Program-made: the position numbers and the translations under genes
Source: Rhynochetos jubatus
Lineage: Eukaryota; Chordata; Aves; Eurypygiformes; Rhynochetidae
Length of the DNA: 64,000 bases
Reading direction: 5' to 3'
Assembly: GCA_027574665.1 (NCBI GenBank)
Contig: CM050655.1
Coordinates: 2,046,001-2,110,000 of the forward strand
In this document: in pieces, positions 11,956 to 23,247 of the stretch
Layout: each line of letters opens with the position of its first letter
Numbering within the stretch: position 1 is the stretch's first letter
Notes under the pieces: model-generated
Seen by the model: only the letters and a program-made list of their open reading frames with translations
Databases searched by the model: none
What the model was told of the DNA's origin: nothing

Positions 11956-13765
11956 ACTGGGAACTCTGTGAATCCTTGACTGTATGGTTCTCCTGTTGTT
12001 TGAAACCAAGATTGAACTTTGCTGCGTGACACCCCATCGCAAGCTTAAAAAGTAAATTATTTGAGAATAACACCCTTGCTATAAACACTTTCTGCACTGA
12101 ACCATAGTCCTGGAAAACCTAAAAGAAGGTCAGTGTGCTTTTGCTGTGGAAAAGCAGCAGAGGTAAATGCTTTCTTGATAAACATGTGAGGTTTGGGTAC
12201 CTGATGGCTGTTTCTGTGAGGGCACCCAGTAACACCCACCCACTGAGGCCTCTCCTGTTTCCCATTTGTTAATCTACAGTGAGTGTGTAAGCATAATAAT
12301 GGCAAAGTAGAAAATGCTAAAGTATGTTTTATATATACCTGAAGTTAGCCTTTTCCTCTGTGTTGTCATTTCATATTCCTCCAACACAGCACTTGGCCTG
12401 AGACAGTTTTTTTTTTCTGGCAGGCCCAAGGTTGGGTTTCCTCATTCAAGGTACACCTGTTGATTATTGAGTCTTCTGTGTGCAAATGAAAGTCAAAAGC
12501 GGGGCCTGAGTCCCACACGCTGCCTTCCCTGTTGCTAATAACTTCAGCGAAATACATTGTTTAAGCTGTGTGGGGTGTGCCCGGCATGTAAATGAAGCCA
12601 GGCCCAAGTCTCGCTGGTGTCTGACAGACTCAGCCATCCAGATATGCTGATTGCTCATACAGAGCTCATCCTCCCGTCTGGGGAGATAATTGGATTACTT
12701 TCCCTCTCCGTTCCCAGAGAACAGGACTCGCGATATGAATTTCTTCCAGGCTTTGAAACAGCTTGGAGCTTTTCCATTGTTAAAAAACCCTGCAGAAGTG
12801 CTGGTGCCGTATTCCAGGCGGTCCCCCAACTCAAAGCGTGTTTCTGGCCTTCCGAGACCATGGGTGACGTTAATAAAACGTGACTTGGCATTTGGGTCCC
12901 CGCTTTCCCCTTTCATTGGTTTCAGAGGGTTGGTTGCTGCAGTGTCTCACTGCAGAATCAGCGTGTCCCATTGTATTGTTGCTGGTTACTGGGAGACCTT
13001 TATTAAAGTAGCTTCAAGGTGACCTTCGGAGAAGATTTCTCGTATTTTCAATCCATTTCTGCAAGGTATAGGAAAAGAGTTAGGCACACAAAATCTTGGC
13101 TGAACTCATTGTGGCAGTGAAATGCAACAGCAGGCTCCAGGGTCGAAGGACATGAGGGTACTTTGGGCTTGATATCAAAGTTACCACTCCTGTTTGATCT
13201 GCAGATGTGGGCTTCTGCATGGTCACAGTCCTGTTTGGGCCGAGAAGATCTCTGTGCCGTGGATCCCATAACTTGGGAGGATAAATCCTATTTTTTGCCA
13301 GCTTTTTCTGTAAGGTAGAGCAGTCCAATGCAAACAATAGCCATGTCATTCAGTGCCCACCACCTCAAATCTTTAATGATCCCACATCTGTTTCTAACTC
13401 TGGGAAACTCTTTCAAGCCTCATTCCTCCCAAGAGATTTTCCTGCGCACTTGTGTATATGCAAGCTGATCTCTTTGTTGGAATCCTTCTTCAGATTGTTT
13501 TTGTCTCTTATTTGCAGCTAAGCTGGAAGTAAAACTACTGAACTGCTGTGAAAAGAGAATAAGCTATTTCCACCTTGGCAAAAATTTAGGAATACAGGAA
13601 ATCTTGCAAGAGAATTTTTTCTCCTAGGATTTCCAGTCTGGTGTGTAGATCAAAGGAGCCTTGATACACACTTGAACTCTTGGATGCTTATCTGTACAAA
13701 ACTGAACCTCTAAACCTGTTGAGATTTTCAAAACACTAGTTCACAGAAAGTATTTATTGTTGTAA

Positions 13766-13775
13766 GGGGGGGGGG
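13766..13775. repeat. G10 homopolymer
   Basis: Ten consecutive G residues followed by an A run (gggggaaaaa). Simple sequence, probably length-variable. Confidence 0.9.
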
Positions 13776-16700
13776 AAAAATCCCCTTGAGTTTACTTTTA
13801 AGTGGCTGTTTTCCAAAAGTAATGTTCCACGGCTGAAAAAGCAGGGCATGAAAATGACTTTCACACTAACGGATGACTTTCTTGGTTTTTCCCATCTTTT
13901 TAACCCCACAGAGACCTTGTAAGCCAATTATGTACTTATTTTCCCTTCCTTTAAAGGACTTGTTAAAACCCAGAATGATGTAGAAGTGGGTAAGAGAATT
14001 GCCACACTGTGAAAATTTGAAAACACACCAGGAGCAGCAAATAGCAGGTTGAATCTTGCCCTGCTGTATTCCCCAGAAGTACCTGATGGTCACAGAGATC
14101 ACTGTGCACTGGCTGGGTTTTGAGTGAAGGGGCACAGCATATTTCTGTGCTGCAGTTTGTGGATGACTCTTGAAGGTGTCATGAATTCTAGGTGTTAACT
14201 GACATAGCAGAGTAGATGCAGTACAGCTTTCGGCTGATGGGGATGTCCTTTGCTCTGTAGCCCCAGGACAATAGTGTAAATTCAGTGTTTATCAGGGACC
14301 TGCAATATGATCCCTCTACTCAGCCATGGTCCGAAACACTGATTAAGTGATGAAGTTGTGGAGGCAAGAAACTTCAAGGTGTTTAGATCTGATTCATATC
14401 TCCCCTTGTGAATTCTCTTCCCTGTGGCAAACCTGGCAGCCCTTACGGGCATCCTTCAAGAGAAGCATCTCCCTCTGTATGCAGGTCTGTGGAGTGTTTG
14501 CTTCCCAGCTAGCGCCTTTGATCCAGGCTGCCAGCAGGAACTGCTCACGTGGAATTCTTCATTTCCCTTCCACTCCCCCAAAAAACAAGAACCAGAAGCA
14601 AAGACCAGGCCTTGGACTGCGTAGGGATTTGAAGATATTAAACAGGGTATGAATTGCATGCAGACAGTTTGCTGGAAGCTGGTGGAAAGTTAAACAGTAG
14701 TATGAAATGCTGTAGCTCAGCTCCTTCTCTGTTTGGCAAACTTTGCTTCTTGTTTAAAATTAGTCCCTAGAACCATGTCTGTATTTATGTATATTGGAGA
14801 TAAAGACGAGGTCAAATGTTTTCAAAAAGCGCAAATGGTTGGGGAGCACGGGGGCCTTTTAAAGAAGTGGTTATGTGTGCCAGTCATCTTCAAGGGTGTT
14901 TAGGTTGCTATGCGGCTGCCCCTCTCAGGCTTTGTCTCAGCTGCTAATGCCCAGAAAACATGCAAATCGTTTCTTGCTAGAGGAGTTTGCTATTGCTGTT
15001 AGTGATGTCTCACTGGGGGTTTTTTATGTGATGAAGACTTCTTGATGGTCAGCAAAATGCAAGCTGATTTGTTTTGAAATGTTTGAAGTTTCTGCCTGGT
15101 GACCTTGCAAGATCTTGGATTACCACCCTGCGGTGACTCAAGCCTTGGGGGCTTTCAGTACCCTGACCCAATGTGGATGACTAGGTTGGGTTTATCTTTC
15201 AGGAGATGTCTAGCAGAAGTAAATATTGTGAGCTATTCATGAAGCTTGCTCAGGTTCAAACTACTTGCTGGATGAGCCGCGCTATTGATGCGAGCAGTAG
15301 CTCCATCCAAAATTTTGTTGATGGAGAGCTTAATATGTTTTATGCTTATTGGTCTTTCTGTTCTTTAAAAGCTGTGTGAGGTAGTACCAAGCTGAAAACT
15401 AATGTGTTTTTTCAGTAGAGGATTTATATCATTTAGCTTCATGAATGTGTGGTGTTTCTTAGAGAAAGATACTTTAGGTTGACCTAGACAGATCCATCTT
15501 TTTTTGCTTGTGGAGGAAAACCAGGGAGGTTCTCAAATAAGCATAAATAAGAATTATCTGGAAATGCTGCAAGAATGGTAGGGCATGAAGTGAGCAGAGA
15601 GTGTTGAAGCAACCTTTCTTTGGCGTAAGTTTAACACAATACTAATGGCAAACAGCCCAAACATGAGCATGTATAGTTGAATAAATATTTGAAAGCTACA
15701 TGGGGACTGTCCCCTGGAACAGATCTGGCTTTCTAATGGTAAACTTTTGAAGGCTTATTAATGCACATTGGGTAAGAGAGTCCCTGGAGGAGCCTGGCTG
15801 TGCGGATTCAGCTTTCTGTGTCCATGAATATGTATTGTCATGAAGTCAGCTCTGTGGTGAGGTCCACCTTTGGCAGCTCCCCAGAGATCATGGTCTGTCT
15901 GTCTGCTTGAAGTATGCCTTTCTGTCTGTTCTCCATGGAGTTGCTGGGTACGGGAGTACTCCCTTGCCCACATCTTGACATTGGTAAGAAAATGAAGCAG
16001 GCCGCTGCTGAAAGGGTAAAGACGTTTTCTGTGCTGTTGTGCTTTCATTGTCCATTTTTGCCATGAATTCCCTGTGATGTTGCCACTGTGCTAGTCTGTA
16101 GCGGTGGAATCTAGGCATAGCATTCCTTTGCACGTCAGCAGCTACCCAGCTGGTTCAAGCCAAGCTTGCAATCCTGTTACTGCCTGGATTCAGTTCAGGG
16201 TTCTAATATATACGTGAAGATGTGTGCCACAAATTGCATAACAGCTTCCCAATTAGCCACATGTCATCACTTCCCAAGCTCATTAAAGCGATTCTCTTAA
16301 CTTAGCTTGAAATCTACCCAAATATATTGTGCCAGAAAGCTTTGTTTCTACACTTGGAAACCGTACCAGACATGTAGGAGAGACGTGTCAGATGAGCTTG
16401 GAAGTGTTGCTAGCAACTGGTAGCTGCAGCGAGAGAGGCTGTGCAGGTGCGGCTGGCTGCAGCACAGTGATGTGCAGCTCCACAGGTACTCCAGCCCAGC
16501 ACCAGACACAGTCTCCTCATTGCCAGGTTTCCTGGAAAGGTGTACTGACTTTTTTGTTTTATTTGCTCTTTTTGTTTTAATGATAAAATATAGAGCTAAA
16601 TGTATCTTGACATGTAAGTATTTGGAAGAACTGTAGCAAGGCAGAGCAGTTTTCTTTCTCTGATGTATGACCATACAGGAATTCAGTGGCTGCTGAGGCT

Positions 16701-17640
16701 GTGCCAGCTAATTGCATGTAAAGGAGGATCTGTGTGGGTCTAGTTTCCATGTCTTTGCATGTAGATGTGTTATTTCTCAATTCAGCAAAGTAGAATAATA
16801 GTTATGTATGTAGCTGTTAATGCAACTCTGAAGAAACCAGGTCACCAGGATGCTCGCTAAGCATGAGATTGGAGCATGATATCAACTGACTTGTGTTGCT
16901 GTTGATTAGAGCAGAATACTCCTGCAATACAACCCCTCCTCTGCGTAGGAGATGACAACATGAATATTTAATTGTGCCTCTGTTAGCATCTGTGTGGAAA
17001 TGCATGTATATGCACACATAGGGTCTATAATAATGATAGCAGGGAATTGTGTTTCGTATTTCTCAGAGCTGTTCTCTTTCTCTGCAGGAAATAGTTTATT
17101 GCAATGCAAATTGCCTTTCAATTGATTCTCTGCCAAATCAATTTCTGAAGGGAATTTTGTTATTCTGACAGTATTAAAGATTAAGAACTTGAGGAAAAAC
17201 CTAGCAAAATTGAGACCAGAGCTCTGTTACCAAGACAGGCACCTTCTGATTTACCCTGCATTACAAGTGCAAGTCCTAATGCTGTTCGTTAAGGAGCTGT
17301 TTATGTCCGTTTGTGATTCCCAGTAGATTGGATTGTAATTAAATCAGTTATGTAGTAATGTGTTTTTTAATTGTTAAGAAAAGCTAATTGGTAAGCTTTT
17401 CATCATGTGTCAGCCAAAGGAGTAGCATCTCTTTTGGTATAAGGACCTATATTACTGAGGATTCAAGGTTTACAATATATGACATCATTGTTATAATTAC
17501 CATGTAATCCAGCTTTGAGATGTATTAAAGTATTCACTGGGGGGGAAAAAAACAAGCAAAATATTTTCTAGCAATTAAAACAATATTTTTTCCCAGAGTG
17601 GGGTATTTGTGTCTGGAGTTCCAGGAACAGGATTTATTTA

Positions 17641-17657
17641 GGGGGGAATAAACCCCC
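17641..17657. repeat. Small GC-clamped hairpin around AATAAA
   Basis: Six G, then AATAAA, then five C form an inverted repeat with a polyadenylation hexamer in the loop. It sits in G-rich and A-rich low-complexity DNA, and no transcript end can be assigned to it. Confidence 0.7.
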
Positions 17658-18540
17658 AAAACCAAAAAACCTCACATAGCCCACCTGAATACTAGGAATT
17701 GTATGTTTTACCTTTCACTTCCAACTCAGATAACCTATCAGGAGGCATTACGTCAATTACAGGAAGTGTAGGATCTACCAAAACCCACCTTAACCTTTTT
17801 TCTGCTGATGAGGGCAGGAATGAGCAAAGCCGAAACTGCTTTGGTACAGGGAACAGGGCATCCCTGCCTGCAGGCTGATAAACCCAGGATAATTTGAGGT
17901 ACTTTCTTTAATATGCGTCTTCCTTCACTGCAGAATTAGTGAAGATGCCTTGATTTCTGAGGCCCTGTATAGAAAGGTGCTGTCAGTTGTAAGCAGTATG
18001 GGATGTAATTGCTCAAACAGAGCTAGTATTTAACCAAGTGAGCTCCCTAGACATGTTCCTAGTGTCAGACCTGCCAAAGTTCATCAGCCTCAATGAGGCT
18101 CACCAATATTTTTTGGCCACGGGCAAGCCCGCGTGTGACTCAGTGTATTAGCGAGACACGCCACAGGTGCGATGCGGGACTGTTGAACTGTGTGCTGGGT
18201 GTGGAAACAGCCCTCTCTGAAATATTCCCTGTAAAGTATTTGTGTTACCGAGCACAGACATACATGCTTGGGTGCTGTTCTGCTTGCATTACGTGCTGAT
18301 CAAGTTGGTGCGTTCACATGCTGAATAATTTCGGTCTGATAAAATGTTGCAGTGTAGTGGTGTTTAAGAATGACCACAGAATGCATTTCCAGGGATATAA
18401 TGTCCTCTTTTTATTCTTCTCTTTCAGTTGGGATTTTTCTCCGTGTACTTAACACAGCTCTGAATTCAGAGTTTTCGTGGTAATGGATGATTTTGAAGTT
18501 TTACTTGGGATAGTTTGCTCTGTGTTGTTGGACTAAAGCT

Positions 18541-18560
18541 GATGTTTTAAGATGTTTTAA
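18541..18560. repeat. 10-bp tandem duplication
   Basis: gatgttttaa occurs twice, head to tail, and is followed by a partial third copy start (ga). A local slippage-type duplication. Confidence 0.9.
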
Positions 18561-19647
18561 GAGAGTTAAGCATCCAATCCCAAGGCAGTTTAAGAGAGGC
18601 GATACATGCAGAGTTCATGTCAACCTAGAATTTTAAAGTGGTACAATTGTAACAACAAATATTTGGAGCTTGATTTTGGGGCTTAATTTAGTAGGTTTTA
18701 TTCTGTAGGTATAAATCGACAGGTTGAAAGTATCTGGTGCCTGGAGGAGGAGTGGGTTGAGCTGCAGTGGGAGCTTTGGGGCAGGAGGACAGGGAGGATG
18801 CAGCTCTTTCTCTGGTAAAGCAGGAAGTGGGGGATAAGCTGCACATGAAACAGGGAAGATGAATCACATGGGGCTCTGCTGAAATGGTGATGAGGATGGA
18901 ACAGCTGCCTGGGAAGGCCAGGGCGCTCTGCTTGCGAAGCAACGATACAGTCAGGGTTTATGAAATGCAAATTAAAGCTGTGCATAAGGTAGAGCATGTC
19001 AGTGCGAGAAGGCTACCAGCAACAGAAGTATGGGATTTTAAGGCAGAGCTTTGATCAGGCTATGGAAGGAGGATGCTCTGTTGATTAAAATGAAAGGTAA
19101 CAAGCTGAGTTATCATTTTTTCCATCTCTCCTTGCCTCATATAGTGCTCCCAGCAGTTTGAATGTATAGAGGAGTGTCAAAATAGAAAAGGGGCAGATGA
19201 ACTCTTAGTATATATTCTTTAGAGACCAAGTCACTAAAACTCTTTATTCTGGAAAAAAAGGAAGTGATAGTTCAGAAGTTAATAAATTGCAAATAAGAAA
19301 ATGCAAAGAGCAATTTCAACAAGTGAAGTCTCATTTAAGGAGGGCAGCCGGGCAGCTAAGCGAGAATCAAAGCTATATGTTTCCCTGCAGACGTGCTAGA
19401 AACCCGAAGAGTTGGACAGTTGAGCAGGCGTGCCTGGTTTTCACCGAGGACGTCAATGTATAAAAGGCCTCTCCAAGCTTGGTGACAGGTCATGGGCTGA
19501 TGGGAGAGCTGGTGTTATACTGGGCTGATGGAGGTTATTGCATTGTGGGCAGTGGCACAGTAAAGAAGTGAGTTAACTGTATCAGCAAGTCTCAGCGACT
19601 CCTAGATTTAAAAACAAATAATATCAAAAAAGGCAAGACTCCCTGCT

Positions 19648-19679
19648 GAACAGTTCAACCATTGAACTGTTCAACCATT
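19648..19679. repeat. 11-bp perfect hairpin created by a 16-bp tandem duplication
   Basis: gaacagttcaa (19648-19658) and ttgaactgttc (19662-19672) are perfect complements around a 3-base loop. The string ttcaaccatt recurs 16 bp apart (19654-19663 and 19670-19679), so a short tandem duplication overlaps the hairpin. It lies just upstream of the old CR1 endonuclease fragment and may be inside that element. Confidence 0.85.
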
Positions 19680-19699
19680 ACAGCGACTGTGATATGCTG

Positions 19700-19787
19700 A
19701 GCGAGATCAGAGCGGTCGGAAGGGCAGAGAACAAAATAATATCAGGAGGTTTCAATTACCCTCTGGGTAAATGTCACCTTAGGTTCT
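19700..19787 (+). mobile_element. Old, degraded CR1 LINE, endonuclease-region fragment
   Basis: The segment aacaaaataatatcaggagg followed by tttcaattaccct and tgggtaaatgtcacctta resembles the end of the CR1 ORF2 endonuclease domain (the GDFNYP...W.NVT region, as I know it from older CR1 families), with about 10 bp missing between the two parts. The + strand frame is no longer continuous. Sequence that clearly belongs to the same family resumes at about 19985. The match is by eye to a remembered family pattern, so the left boundary is uncertain. Confidence 0.5.
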
Positions 19788-19970
19788 AATCATAGTATAA
19801 TAGAATAATATGGGTTGGAAAGGGACCTCTGGAGCTCTCTTTGCTGGAGACTGCTGCTCAAAACAGGGATGATGTCCATGTGAGGTCAAGTTACTCTTGC
19901 CTCTGTTGAATATTGAGTATCTCCAAGGAAAGAGGTCACTGGCAGGTTCCCTCAAGGGTGCACCTTCCCT
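19788..19970 (-). mobile_element. CR1 LINE 3' end, inverted, between two old CR1 pieces
   Basis: Read on the minus strand, this ends with the CR1 3' tail: on the + strand it starts aatcatagtataatagaata and then tgggttggaaagggacctct, the complement of ttccaaccca plus degenerate octamers. Further in are tgctgctcaaaacaggg and ttgaatattgagtatctcca, matching CR1 subfamilies with a 'gctcaaagcaggg ... gagttttgaatatctccaagg' 3' region. Only the 3' region is left. It sits precisely between the endonuclease piece and the RT piece of an older + strand CR1, which suggests nesting. The inner boundary (about 19945-19985) is fuzzy. Confidence 0.75.
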
Positions 19971-19984
19971 ACTCTCTCAAAGCA

Positions 19985-20300
19985 GTCAGTGGTGCCCTTC
20001 GAGATCTCTGCCTAACCTTGTGCTCTCCGGTGTGTTCATAAATTACCTGGAAAAATGGGTGGGCAGGAGGTGAAGTTGGACCAGATGGTGTAGTAAAAAT
20101 GAAAGTTTGCAAGAGTTGTGGTAGGATACTGAGCAAGTTGGCAACTGAAATTTGATGTCAGTCTGCACAAAATAGTATATGTGGAGCAAAGAAACCTAAC
20201 TGTAGATGTGCAGCGGTAGGCTCCAAATTAGCTTTGCCACAAAGAGTTTGGGCATCGGTGGGTAGTTTTGCAGAAAACTGTTTTGTGTCCTCTTCCCTCT
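19985..20300 (+). mobile_element. Old, degraded CR1 LINE, reverse-transcriptase fragment
   Basis: The + strand reads agtggtgcccttcgagatct, then ttcataaattacctggaaaa (the FINDLEK-like segment just before the catalytic core). From 20139 it reads WQLKFDVSLHKIVYVEQRN, which resembles the WQMKFNVDKCKVMHIG block of older CR1 elements. After a frameshift, the GSKLA-like string is visible (ggctccaaattagc). The catalytic FADD box is not readable. Stops and frameshifts make it a fossil. About 1 kb expected between this and the endonuclease piece is missing, apart from the inverted CR1 now sitting there. The right end is unclear. Confidence 0.68.
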
Positions 20301-23208
20301 GAATGCTGGATGCATTTTGTGGTGGAGGAGAGAATGCTGCAGGATGCCTGCCTTGCCCAGGTACGGAATGTACCACCGCTGCAGCATTTGGGTTTCACAC
20401 ACACCCTGAGAGGCCAAGGCGCCGAGGGGGAGGAGGTGGCACGTTGCAAGCTGGAAAGCATTGGGTCAGGGCATGCAGAGAGCTCAGCGGCGCAGCTGAA
20501 GCCACGTAACTGTGATTTATGACAGCATTGCCAAAGCACCTGGGGCTTGAATACCAAACCTGAGACTGCGAGAACGTGTGCCAGAGTCGCAGCTCCCTGC
20601 GGGCATTAAGCATTCAAAGGGATGGCTTTTCAAAGGTGCTCTGCTCAGCCCTTGACATTTTGTATTTACTAACAAGCAGCAAATTGTATACCTGCTTATT
20701 GAAGCTTTTCCAGTGGATTTTCCTTGTTGTTTTCTATTTTGCTGAAACCAACTAATTTATAACAGCACCTGTAAGACCATTTTATTCAGCATCTGCTGAG
20801 GACTAATGCAATAGTGGTTGTTTTTTTCTTGAAACTGAATGCATTTCATGAGTTTTATGTGATTGGAAAGTGCACTAACCTCTTGCAGCCTGAAGAGCTG
20901 TACCCTGTCATGCAAGTTAGCAAATCTTTTGGAATTTCCTTCTTTAAAACTAGACACTTTGTAGGACCTACACATCAGTATGTCCTTTTATCTGCCCTGC
21001 TGTGGTCCTGCAGGCTGTCTTTTGTAGCTGAGCTGTAAAATGCATGTAGGATGGATGGGAGAGCAATTTGGGGGTTTTGGACTTGAAAAGCATTGCGGTT
21101 TTGAGGGGTTGAGCTTCATAACACAGGTTGTGCCTGCTGGTCTCCTGCCTATATGGGAATCGGTAGGGATTTCAGAGGGTGTTTTTCTGGAGGTATCTGA
21201 GCTCGGTTCCCAAGTTTGTGTCTCAAGGCAGTTGCAGCAATGTTTTAGTCTATTAAATGAAATTCATTTTGCTGCTGGCTCAGGTCCTGTATTTCCAGAG
21301 AATGCACTGCAGGAATCCTGCTCTGCAAACACCAATTACGGGGGACAGTGGAAAGTGCAGTAATTGTACGAATACTCTAAAAAAACCATTTGGCTTGACT
21401 ATTTGCAACTTGCAAGCTTGTTGCCATCTCCTATACCCTGCAGACAAACACTGCACGTGGCTATTTAAAAGCAAGCAGAAGTGCAACAGGTTTTGATGTT
21501 AACACCTCATTAAAATGAAGAACAGTTTACCTGTTTCATATATTCCTGTTCTGCCTGTCTGTCTTGAGGCTCTGTTTCCCCTTTCCTTCCCCAGCAGCAG
21601 CCCTAACCTCTGTTCTTCTACGCTTTCCCGTGAAGGCTCACTTAAAAAGGCAAGGGCACGGAAAATCCCCTAGCACAGGATTTTGCACTGTAACATTTTT
21701 GCCCAGAAGAGCTAACAGCTTCACTTTACCTTTACCCTCATAACTCAGTGTTTGCAGATGTGTTTGACTGGGATTATGTGCTCAGTGCTACAGCATCCTG
21801 ACTCTGAATTTCCAGCACAGCAGAGTTGAGGAGCAAAGATTGCCAGGTTTTTGATTTTTTTTCAGGAGTTGTCTTTGGACATCGGTTGTTAGACCTTTCT
21901 TGTCATTAACAGCAGAGGTAGAGTTGAGCTGCTCATCTGTATCTTAGGTATACAGTTAAAGCTGAAATACTTCTGTGAGTATCCTCTCAAGAGCTGGTGA
22001 AAGAGATCGTAAAGTACAGCATTAGCTGCTGCTAAACTGTAAAGTAGGCTTGTTGACTTGGCCAACAGTTTGTGTGACTACATTCAAATTTACTATGAGC
22101 AAAATTATATTGAAATAACATCAGTTCTATTAATTGAATAATAAAATCTAAAATCTTCCAAACTGACAAAACTTACAAGTGGAATTAGACATTCTGATAC
22201 TGTTTCATAATATTCATAGGTGTTCATCGTTAACTCTGACAGAAGGATGCAGCTTCCACTCTTATCAAATGTTGCATGGAAAACTATCTTCAACCTGAAA
22301 AGCTGCTGATGTGGCTGCAATATAACACTGATTCCATTTTGCTTGCACGTTATTAACACTGATGCACAAACATTAAAGCAATGAAAAGTACTTGATAGTA
22401 TTCAATATGCTTATAATATTAAAAGAGATGCAGTAGAAAAGGCTACCACAATCTGTAGCACTCTCAGTCTTTTTACATACCATTTCAAAGCACTGTATTT
22501 TATCTTAAATAAGATGCAGGGTAGAACAATCATTAACATATTGCAGAGACACTTATAAGCCTTTTTTCATTCAGGTAGTTTAAAAGAAAGGATACTGTGA
22601 AGAAAATGTCAGGTTAATTGCCATACGTAATTGTATTATAGTAGAGAAAAGAATTTTAACAAGCCCATGAATTAAAGCTAACCATTTAGCTGGTGTAAGG
22701 TCTGATTTCTGTGATTTGTTGAGTTAATTTAATTTAGTGTAAAATTTTATTCAGCTTGTAAGAGCTCTCATATTCAGAAAACTTTCTTTGGTGGGAAATG
22801 TAAGAAAGACTGAGATATTTCCAGCTTAAACAATGGAGATGGTGATTTGTGTGCTGTTCAAGGAAAGCAGCTTGACAGCTTTTTAGTTGCAATAAAAGTG
22901 GAAAAGATCCAGCTGGTACAGCTAATAATAGCAATTTTTTTTAAAGGAAGCCAACCCTATCTCTTTGTATCACTAATGATCTATGCTGCTTAAATACAGT
23001 GATGGGAATGAGCAAAAAGGGCACATGCTGTATATCTTTCCCATCTGCGGTCTTGGGCTGTGGTTCCCCAGCTGCTGAAGCTGATCTGCTGGCTGCAGCA
23101 TCACCCCCCAACTTGGTTTCCCATGTGTGTGCCTGCTTTCCTCCTTATACCACCTCTTCCTCTCATGACATCCTTTCTAGGATCTTAGGAAGACCGAGAC
23201 ATAACAGG

Positions 23209-23247
23209 AAAAAAAAAACAAAAACAACAAACCCAAACAACCAAAAC
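23209..23247. repeat. A-rich simple repeat
   Basis: An A run followed by irregular caaa/caa units. About 200 bp downstream (23444-23460) is a TTGG x4 tract next to a TTTG x3 patch (23414-23428). The A-rich run could be the relic of a retroposed tail, but no matching cDNA body is recognisable upstream. Confidence 0.8.

Larger units (their letters stand above)
11956..19699. other. Unique non-coding stretch, no gene recognised
   Basis: No gene seen. The longest frames are 110 codons (12690-13022, +) and 108 codons (16348-16674, -), without domains; several frames on both strands overlap at 12617-13022. Simple sequence includes a T run at 12407-12416 and a G run at 13766-13775. The block around 12560-12690 has a denser, more complex base texture than its surroundings. 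An exon-like segment at 18428-18479 is discussed under findings. Recognisable old CR1 sequence starts near 19700 and could begin slightly earlier. Confidence 0.55.
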
